DNA of 64,000 bases from Aureimonas fodinaquatilis (GTDB lineage: Bacteria; Pseudomonadota; Alphaproteobacteria; Rhizobiales; Rhizobiaceae), in assembly GCF_008369445.1 (NCBI RefSeq), contig NZ_VTWH01000002.1:434001-498000 (forward strand), given 5' to 3'. The notes beneath the pieces are model-generated. The model was not told where the DNA came from. It did no database searches and saw only the letters and a program-made list of their open reading frames with translations. Position numbers and translations under genes: made by a program. The first letter of the stretch is position 1; the number at the start of each line of letters is the position of its first letter. Shown here in pieces: positions 58,068-64,000 of the stretch.

Positions 58068-58507
58068 ACCGAGACCTCCATCCCGTAGCTGAGCTACATT
58101 GCTGGTAAAAAGTTAACCACGGGTAGAAAATTGATACAAGAAAAAACTTTGAAAATTTCCATCAATTTTTTATGTCAACTTTGTGTCACTGGATAAATTC
58201 AATACAGTATCGATTTTATAAAGTATATTTTTAGACCCTACAAGAAAAATTATTAATTATTTCAACACATCTCATCACATTCAGTTGTGCTTTCCGTGCA
58301 AACATCGCAATCGCAGTTTAGCGCGCGATATAGCAAATATGTATGATTTCCAGACGTGACCCTGCGACTTCTTGACCGCAAATAAACTTGAGATTGCTCC
58401 TCGCAGGCAGAACTGAAATTAACCCTAAGCTGTTTATTCGCTGGCGGTGAACAGCGAAAAAACGACTTGCGCAACGCAGCCTTATTTTCTAGAGCTTTGC
58501 ACAGTGT
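58068..58507. other. A+T-rich region without supported genes before tRNA-Pro
   Basis: This 440-base stretch is noticeably A+T-rich from about 58090 to 58300. It probably holds the promoter of the small gene at 57858 and that of the tRNA. A 70-codon TTG-start minus-strand frame (58262-58474) has no ribosome-binding site and is not called. Confidence 0.5.
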
Positions 58508-58584
58508 CGGAGCGTAGCGCAGCCTGGTAGCGCACCTGGATGGGGTTCAGGGGGTCGGAGGTTCGAATCCTCTCGCTCCGACCA
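58508..58584 (+). tRNA. tRNA-Pro (anticodon GGG), CCA encoded
   Basis: The 77-base sequence folds as a cloverleaf. Acceptor arms CGGAGCG and CGCTCCG pair perfectly, the D arm contains GCGC...GCGC, and the T loop is GTTCGAATC. The seven-base anticodon loop ATGGGGT has T33 and anticodon GGG, reading proline codons CCC and CCT. Discriminator A and CCA follow directly. Confidence 0.95.
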
Positions 58585-58812
58585 CTTTGCAAATGTCCAT
58601 ACGGAAGTGACAGGTGACATTTTGCTGCTCCCGGTCACTGCACAAATCCTCGATCAGTCTATTGGTTCGCATGTTCATCTTCGTTAGCGAGATCTCGCAT
58701 TCGAAGTCTGCGCAGATACTCGCATATCCGCTGTAATTTTAAGTACGCTGCCAGCAAAGGCTGAACCGCGGCGCGTCTTACCGCGTTGATAGCGAATATC
58801 ATTGGATCCCCG

Positions 58813-58851
58813 CGCTCAGGTCGGCGCTGAGCCCGGTTTCGGGAGAAACCG
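58813..58851 (+). promoter_or_regulatory. Two consecutive hairpins in the leader of the DUF6766 gene
   Basis: GCTCAG/CTGAGC (58813-58818, 58827-58832) and CGGTTTC/GAAACCG (58834-58840, 58845-58851) form two stems. The GGGA loop of the second carries the likely Shine-Dalgarno bases three bases before the ATG region. Confidence 0.4.
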
Positions 58852-58853
58852 AA

Positions 58854-59495
58854 ATGAAGAGCTTTTTTCGAGACAACGGCCTGACCATAGCCTTGATGAC
58901 TTTGTTCATGCTGAGCTTCATAGGCATGCTCGGCAGTGGCTATTTCGTTTATGATAAGCAGTTGCACAGTCACGGCCTCCCCTCGATCCGCTTCTTCGCA
59001 TATATGAAAAGCGGAGAGTTCCTGTCTGCGCTGTTCGAAAACTGGGAAAGCGAATTTCTGCAGATGTCTGCCTATGTTGTGCTGACGGCCAGTCTGTTTC
59101 AGCGCGGTTCATCTGAATCACGCTCGCCGGATGCGCCAGATCGCGCAGATGATCAGCTTCCACCGGATACGAGCAGGCGAAATCCCTATTGGTCATGGAT
59201 TTACTCCCATTCACTCGGCATTGCCCTGACGCTGCTGTTTATCACTTCTTTCACGCTGCACTGGTGGGCGAGCATGGTGGCAGCAAATGATGAAGCTCTG
59301 CGGAATGGCGAGCAACTCGAGTCATTCATCGCCTATCTGTTCAGTGCCCAACTCTGGTTTGAATCTTTTCAGAACTGGCAATCCGAATTCATGTCGACAG
59401 CAGCCTTGGTTGTGCTTTCAATTATTCTGCGGCATCGTGGTTCGCCTGAGTCCAAGCCAGTCAACGCGGCCAATTCCCAGACCGGGTCCAGTTAG
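58854..59495 (+). CDS. DUF6766-like membrane protein with internal duplication
   Basis: A 213-residue protein with two similar halves. Each has a membrane helix followed by a polar stretch, a segment FLSALFENWESEFLQM or FESFQNWQSEFMST, and a second helix ending FQRGSSES or RHRGSPES. This is the layout of the DUF6766 family. The function is unknown; related genes are often in stress-response neighbourhoods. The ATG at 58854 has GGGAGA upstream in a hairpin loop. It follows tRNA-Pro by 270 bases. Confidence 0.78.
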   Translation: MKSFFRDNGLTIALMTLFMLSFIGMLGSGYFVYDKQLHSHGLPSIRFFAYMKSGEFLSALFENWESEFLQMSAYVVLTASLFQRGSSESRSPDAPDRADDQLPPDTSRRNPYWSWIYSHSLGIALTLLFITSFTLHWWASMVAANDEALRNGEQLESFIAYLFSAQLWFESFQNWQSEFMSTAALVVLSIILRHRGSPESKPVNAANSQTGSS

Positions 59496-59782
59496 GGCTT
59501 CAGGTGCCCGGCTGTTCGAAGCTCTTTTAACGAAACTATCGCCCATGGCGTTGCGATAGCGTCTTTGCCAACGAAACTCGGCAATTGAAATTCTGTTTGT
59601 TGCGAAGGTTCCCTTCAGACGGGATAATACCATATACAACGATCAACAACCTATACGTGCTCGAAGCTTTGAAGCAGTCAAGGCAAGACTGTTGAACAAT
59701 TCAAGCAGTGGCAGGTTTAAACGGAATTAGCGCACCGTGCGGTGTGGAGAAGTGCCTCACTTATGACGCGGCACATTGCTCA

Positions 59783-61288
59783 ATGGAGATGTTGTTGATT
59801 GACGTAAATATTAAACGGGCGAGAACCGGTGTTTTAGGTCTCGACAACATTTTGAACGGCGGACTGACCGAAGGGCACGTATTCCTGATTGAGGGTAGCC
59901 CGGGCACCGGCAAAACAACCATTGCCTTAAGTTTTTTGCTTGAGGGTGTCAAAAACGGCGAGACGTGCCTCTACATAACGCTCTCGGAGACGGAACAGGA
60001 ATTGCGCGCCGGTGCCGCCTCGCATGGGTGGGATCTGGGATCGGGAATTAATGTATTTGAACTCGTGCCGCCCGAAAGCCTGCTTAACGCAGACCAGCAA
60101 CAAAGTCTGCTCTATTCATCGGATTTGGAGCTGGGAGAGACCACTCGTCTGATCTTCGATACGGTAGAACGTCTTAAGCCCAAACGTATCGTGCTGGACA
60201 GCCTCTCGGAAATTCGGCTTCTTGCGCAAAGCTCATTGCGTTATCGTCGACAAATTCTTGCGCTGAAGCATTATTTTGCACGCAACGGCGCGACCGTTTT
60301 GCTGCTTGATGATCTGACGGCCGATACGATGGACAAGACTGTTCACAGTGTTGTTCACGGTGTGGTGCACCTTCAGGAGCTGGCTCCGGAATATGGTGCG
60401 GAGCGTCGCCGTGTTCGCATCACCAAATATCGCGGCACTTCTTATCGCGGTGGCTACCACGATATGAAAATCAGGACTGGCGGTGTGGAAATCTATCCGC
60501 GACTGATAGCGCTGGAGCACCGCTCGAACTTTGAGCGGAAAACAGTATCGACCGGTATCTCTCAATTCGATGACCTTCTTGGCGGCGGTGTGGATCAGGG
60601 TTCAAGCACGCTAGTTCTCGGCCCAGCGGGTGCAGGCAAATCGCTGATTACAATTCAGTTTGCCATGTCAGCAATTGCCCGTGGCGAGAAAGCTGCTCTC
60701 TTTATTTTCGATGAAGAAAGCGTTCTGCTTTTCAAACGAATGAGATTGATGGGCATAGATCTGCAAGCGGCCGTGGACAAAGGCCAGTTGCATCTGGAAC
60801 AGTTGGACGCGGCAGAGCTTTCGCCGGGTGAGTTTACTCACCGGGTGCGCCGCGTGATCACCGAAGCCGATGTAAAAACCGTCGTAATTGACAGCCTGAA
60901 TGGCTATCAGGCCGCAATGCCGGAGGAAAATTCGCTTATCCTCCATATGCATGAATTGCTGCAGTTTTTGAACCGCCAGGGCGCCACGACATTTCTCACC
61001 GTCGCTCAGCACGGACTCGTAGGAGATATGAAAGCGCCGGTGGATATTACATATCTGGCCGACACCGTAATCCTGCTTCGATATTTTGAAGCGGTCGGTA
61101 CAATGCGACGTGCGCTGTCGGTTATTAAGAAGCGCACCGGCCGGCATGAGGACACCATCCGGGAATATCGAATAACAGACAAGGGCCTGACCGTCGGTGA
61201 ACCGCTCGATCAGTTTCAGGGAGTGTTACGGGGCGTGCCAGTCTTTGTTGGCAAGGACGCAGATGCGCTGCTGAATCAGGCTGAATAA
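59783..61288 (+). CDS. KaiC-like double-domain RecA-type ATPase
   Basis: KaiC-like ATPases are hexameric signalling ATPases; cyanobacterial KaiC is the clock core. The start is uncertain (GTG 59708, ATG 59783 or 59789); from 59783 it has 501 residues. CI: Walker A GSPGTGKT (38-45), and the catalytic Glu pair is Ser-Glu (68-69). CII: Walker A GPAGAGKS (280-287), intact Glu pair 311-312 in FDEES. The position of the KaiC phosphosites Ser431-Thr432 is Thr423-Tyr424 (DITYLADTVILL). The C-terminal KaiA-binding tail is short. No kaiA or kaiB is nearby. The stop is two bases before the histidine kinase ATG, so the two are one operon. Confidence 0.9.
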   Translation: MEMLLIDVNIKRARTGVLGLDNILNGGLTEGHVFLIEGSPGTGKTTIALSFLLEGVKNGETCLYITLSETEQELRAGAASHGWDLGSGINVFELVPPESLLNADQQQSLLYSSDLELGETTRLIFDTVERLKPKRIVLDSLSEIRLLAQSSLRYRRQILALKHYFARNGATVLLLDDLTADTMDKTVHSVVHGVVHLQELAPEYGAERRRVRITKYRGTSYRGGYHDMKIRTGGVEIYPRLIALEHRSNFERKTVSTGISQFDDLLGGGVDQGSSTLVLGPAGAGKSLITIQFAMSAIARGEKAALFIFDEESVLLFKRMRLMGIDLQAAVDKGQLHLEQLDAAELSPGEFTHRVRRVITEADVKTVVIDSLNGYQAAMPEENSLILHMHELLQFLNRQGATTFLTVAQHGLVGDMKAPVDITYLADTVILLRYFEAVGTMRRALSVIKKRTGRHEDTIREYRITDKGLTVGEPLDQFQGVLRGVPVFVGKDADALLNQAE

Positions 61289-61290
61289 TC

Positions 61291-63348
61291 ATGCCAAATT
61301 CAATTCCCGGCTCCCATGCTCTGTTGCTGACCCCATCGGGGCGAGACGCCGCAGTGGCATCCACGCTTCTTGGCGAGATGCAGATTGCAGCAAGGGCAGT
61401 CTCCAATGTGGCCGACCTTGCAGCCAATCTGAATGACGATGTGCTGTTCGCAGTCGTTACGGAAGAGGCATTGCGGTCAACTGACCTGCGGCCAATTGCA
61501 CAATGGGTCAGCGGGCAGCAGAGCTGGTCGGACCTGCCATTTGTCCTATTAACCCAACACGGTGGCGGGCCGGAAAAAAACCCGGCAGCCGCGAGAATTT
61601 CCGAAACGCTGGGCAATGTCACCTTCATGGAGCGCCCGTTCCATCCGATGACGTTCCTCAGCGTTGCCAAAACCGCATTGAAGGGGCGCAAACGCCAGTA
61701 TGAAAGCCGGTCGGTGCTTGAAGAGCTGCGAGAGAGCGGCAAGCGACTGAGCACAGCTCTTCTTGCCGGGCGACTCGGCGCCTGGGAAATGGAGGTTTCC
61801 ACTTTCGATCTGACCTGTTCCGACGCTTGCAAAGCCGTGTTCGGCAGAAAGTCCGGCGAGCCATTTTCTTATTCCGAACTGCTGTCTTCCATACATCCCG
61901 ACGACCTGGATCGCATGCGTGCGAGCGTGCACCATACGCTCACTACGAATGAAGATTATCTCATTGAATATCGCACGATCTGGCCGGATGGGTCGCATCA
62001 TTGGGCCGAAGTTCGCGCACGTGTGGTTCGCTCAAACGGTCAGGTGCGCCTTGTCGGAGTGTCTTCGGACATAACCGACCGCAAGGCCGCGGAAGACCAG
62101 TTGCGCACGCAAAACGAGACTTTGGAAGCGCGTGTGGCTGCGAGAACGCGAGAGCTGGAAAACGCTCACCGCGTAACGCTGGAGCAGATTTCGCGGCGCG
62201 AAGTTGCGGAAGAAAAACTTCGCCAGTCTCAAAAGCTGGAGATGATTGGCCAGCTTACCGGCGGCATTGCCCATGACTTCAACAATCTGCTGATGGCAAT
62301 ATTGGGCAATCTTGACCTTCTGAAAAAACACATATCGGATGACCCACGCTCGGCACGGCTGATTGACGGCGCTTTGCAAGGCGCATTGCGAGGCTCTTCC
62401 TTAACCCAGCGCCTTCTGGCATTTGCTCGCAAACAGGACCTGAGTGTCAGTGTCACAGATCTGGGTGAGTTGGTTCGCGGAATAACGCATCTGATCGAAA
62501 GAACAATCGATACGACGATTGAACTGAATTTCGATATTGCGCCCGAGCCCGCCCTTGCCGAACTGGATGCCAACCAGCTGGAGCTAGCGCTTCTGAACCT
62601 TGTCATCAATGCGCGCGACGCGATGCCGAACGGTGGCACGCTGCGTATCGGGGTCGATTCCGGCACCTGGCCATCGGATTTCGGGGATCTTGAGCCCTTT
62701 GTTCGATTAACTGTCACCGACAGCGGCCACGGAATGGACAAGGCGACCTTGGAAAAGGCAACTGAGCCATTCTTCTCGACCAAAGGCGTCGGCAAGGGCA
62801 CCGGGCTCGGCCTTTCAATGATCCACGGCCTGGTCCAACAATTGGGCGGAGAATTCAAGCTCTCCAGCACGGTAGGCATCGGCACAACGGCCGAACTGCT
62901 TTTCCCGGCAACAGATAAAGATATACAGATGTCGGCGGATGCTTCGATGAAAGAGATTGAAACTGCAACAAAATCACCGTCGTCATTGCACATTTTAATG
63001 GTGGATGATGATGCTCTGATTGCCATGAGCAGCGTCGACATGCTGGAAGACTTGGGACATACGGTTTTTGAGGCGAATTCCGGTGAAGACGCCCTGCGAC
63101 ATCTGGCCAGCGGCAAGACTGTTGACCTCATGATCACCGATTTTTCCATGCCGCGCATGAATGGTGCCCAGCTTGCCATTGCGGCCAGAGAAATCAGGCC
63201 GGGCCTGCCGATCATTTTAGCAACCGGCTATGCAGAACTGCCGCCTGGTGACCAGATTGATCTGCCCCGGCTGGGCAAGCCCTATGATCAGAAGCAACTG
63301 GAGACAATCATCGACCAGGTGGTGACCGCTGAAGTTTGCAACGGCTGA
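61291..63348 (+). CDS. Hybrid histidine kinase (pseudo-receiver, PAS, HisKA, HATPase, receiver)
   Basis: The 685-residue soluble kinase starts with a receiver-like domain (1-130) lacking the expected phosphoacceptor Asp, ending FMERPFHPMTFLSVAKTAL. A PAS domain (about 145-262, ending VGVSSDITDRKAAEDQ) and a coiled coil follow. HisKA has His 328 in GGIAHDFNNLLMAILGN. HATPase has LVINARDAMPNGG, DSGHGM and GTGLGLSMIHG. A canonical C-terminal receiver shows MVDDDALIAMS, Asp in MITDFSMPRMNG and Lys in LGKPYDQ. It is the likely partner of the KaiC-like ATPase two bases upstream. Its downstream regulator is unknown. Confidence 0.93.
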   Translation: MPNSIPGSHALLLTPSGRDAAVASTLLGEMQIAARAVSNVADLAANLNDDVLFAVVTEEALRSTDLRPIAQWVSGQQSWSDLPFVLLTQHGGGPEKNPAAARISETLGNVTFMERPFHPMTFLSVAKTALKGRKRQYESRSVLEELRESGKRLSTALLAGRLGAWEMEVSTFDLTCSDACKAVFGRKSGEPFSYSELLSSIHPDDLDRMRASVHHTLTTNEDYLIEYRTIWPDGSHHWAEVRARVVRSNGQVRLVGVSSDITDRKAAEDQLRTQNETLEARVAARTRELENAHRVTLEQISRREVAEEKLRQSQKLEMIGQLTGGIAHDFNNLLMAILGNLDLLKKHISDDPRSARLIDGALQGALRGSSLTQRLLAFARKQDLSVSVTDLGELVRGITHLIERTIDTTIELNFDIAPEPALAELDANQLELALLNLVINARDAMPNGGTLRIGVDSGTWPSDFGDLEPFVRLTVTDSGHGMDKATLEKATEPFFSTKGVGKGTGLGLSMIHGLVQQLGGEFKLSSTVGIGTTAELLFPATDKDIQMSADASMKEIETATKSPSSLHILMVDDDALIAMSSVDMLEDLGHTVFEANSGEDALRHLASGKTVDLMITDFSMPRMNGAQLAIAAREIRPGLPIILATGYAELPPGDQIDLPRLGKPYDQKQLETIIDQVVTAEVCNG

Positions 63349-63433
63349 CAACTCCGCAGCCGCAGATTGTTCAAGTCAGCACCGACCGGCAGTTGCCCTT
63401 TTCGTTTGAATGGCCGCCTGCTATAGGCGCCGA

Positions 63434-63781
63434 ATGACCGATAGTTTACCGCCTTGCCCTGAATGCCGCTCCATCCATACCTATGCGATGGATTCCCTTC
63501 TGACCTGCCCCGAATGCGGACATGAATGGTCTGCTGCCGACGCTTCGCAGAACGCCGATGCAGAAGTGCGAGACAGCGTGGGCAATGTGCTGGCCGATGG
63601 CGACACGGTTTCGCTGATCAAGGATTTGAAGCTTAAAGGCTCATCCAGCGTGATCAAGGTTGGCACAAAAGTGCGCGGTATCCGGCTGGTTCCCGGTGAT
63701 CACGACATCGATTGCAAGATCCCTGGGATCGGGCAGATCGGATTGAAATCTCAATTTGTCAAAAAGATTATTGAGGACTAG
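63434..63781 (+). CDS. PhnA/YjdM-family zinc-ribbon protein
   Basis: A 115-residue protein with the N-terminal zinc ribbon CPECRSIHTYAMDSLLTCPECGHEW in outline (CPEC, CPEC pairs) and the C-terminal PhnA domain VRDSVGNVLADGDTVSLIKDL and VKGSS-like LKGSSSVIKVGTKV. Despite the old name, no phosphonate role is established for this family. The ATG at 63434 gives the family start. It is convergent with, and overlaps by 14 bases, the partial gene that follows. Confidence 0.9.
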   Translation: MTDSLPPCPECRSIHTYAMDSLLTCPECGHEWSAADASQNADAEVRDSVGNVLADGDTVSLIKDLKLKGSSSVIKVGTKVRGIRLVPGDHDIDCKIPGIGQIGLKSQFVKKIIED

Positions 63782-64000
63782 TGCGCTCGGCAACGCGAGC
63801 TGGATTTTCCAACGGACTCTGCGCTAGAACATATTCCGCCCTGTCATGGTAGCGCGCAATACCGAGATGCTTTCTGGCACGCCGCACCAGGGAATCGACA
63901 ACGGCAACAGGAAAGCCTTGTAGTGTTCCGTTTCCGCTGGTCAGACGCGTCAGCAACCGGCCGGGCGCTGTTTGAGCAGACAGCCAGTCGATGTTTTCCC
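63768..64000 (-). CDS. C-terminal part of an unidentified protein
   Basis: An open minus-strand frame enters from beyond the window and stops at 63768, giving about 76 C-terminal residues (IDWLSAQTAPGRLLTRL, VVDSLVRRARKHLGIARYHDR). No family is recognised. Its convergent 14-base overlap with the zinc-ribbon gene is compatible with a real gene, but the call rests on an open frame only. Confidence 0.45.
   Translation of the reverse strand, partial: ENIDWLSAQTAPGRLLTRLTSGNGTLQGFPVAVVDSLVRRARKHLGIARYHDRAEYVLAQSPLENPARVAERTSPQ

Noticed and set aside
58262-58474. 70-codon minus-strand frame with Cys-rich end
   Set aside because: TTG start without ribosome-binding site in an A+T-rich gap; the Cys content could be chance.
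58508-58584. tRNA-Pro as an integration site of a genomic island
   Set aside because: No integrase gene and no direct repeat of the tRNA 3' end was seen in the window.
58659-58973. 104-codon minus-strand frame
   Set aside because: It overlaps the DUF6766 gene and its leader on the opposite strand and shows no motif.
62229-63215. 328-codon minus-strand frame
   Set aside because: Antisense shadow of the hybrid histidine kinase, with a Ser-rich, low-quality composition.

Overview
The window is a 64 kb piece of an alphaproteobacterial chromosome, most likely Hyphomicrobiales (Rhizobiales). The evidence is the gene order pyrG-secG-tpiA / SurA_N protein-trpD-trpC-moaC-moeA-lexA-comEC-gltX-gltA / lpxB-lpxI-lpxA-fabZ-lpxD-bamA-rseP-cdsA-uppS-frr-pyrH-tsf-rpsB, together with eipB, a LexA box of the GAAC-N7-GAAC type, a LiuR-like MerR regulator and DUF1489. 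I cannot name the genus. No insertion sequence, phage, integrase or CRISPR array was seen.

Region 1 (1-29.6 kb) is ordinary core chromosome. It holds lipopolysaccharide and CTP synthesis, SecG and triose-phosphate isomerase on the minus strand. A plus-strand operon of overlapping genes follows (periplasmic folding factor, tryptophan, molybdenum cofactor), then lexA, a ComEC-like protein, gltX and gltA. The long minus-strand envelope and translation block comes next. Several genes end in clear hairpin terminators.

Region 2 (29.9-45.6 kb) is housekeeping and envelope maintenance: EipB, a RidA-like protein, a glycerophosphodiesterase, a DUF482 acyltransferase, a HIT protein, AzlCD, ClpA/ClpS, a phasin, a D-Ala-D-Ala carboxypeptidase with a SPOR domain, several conserved membrane proteins, a LiuR-like regulator and MgtE.

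Region 3 (45.9-55.6 kb) is the most interesting part. It is a putative fatty-acid (DSF-type) quorum-sensing and cyclic-di-GMP island. An RpfF-like synthase with both catalytic glutamates lies convergent to an RpfC-like hybrid kinase. Upstream of the kinase, where Xanthomonas has the HD-GYP regulator RpfG, sits a REC-PAS-GGDEF-EAL protein. A membrane GGDEF protein and a divergent EAL protein follow, and a CaiB/BaiF CoA-transferase is divergent to rpfF. The layout suggests a diffusible signal read out directly into c-di-GMP synthesis and breakdown.

Region 4 (55.6-64 kb) carries gpt, a CinA-like protein, wrbA, a small unknown protein and tRNA-Pro(GGG). An accessory-looking group follows: an internally duplicated DUF6766 membrane protein, and a double-domain KaiC-like ATPase directly followed by a hybrid histidine kinase. 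A PhnA/YjdM-like zinc-ribbon protein and a truncated unknown gene end the window.
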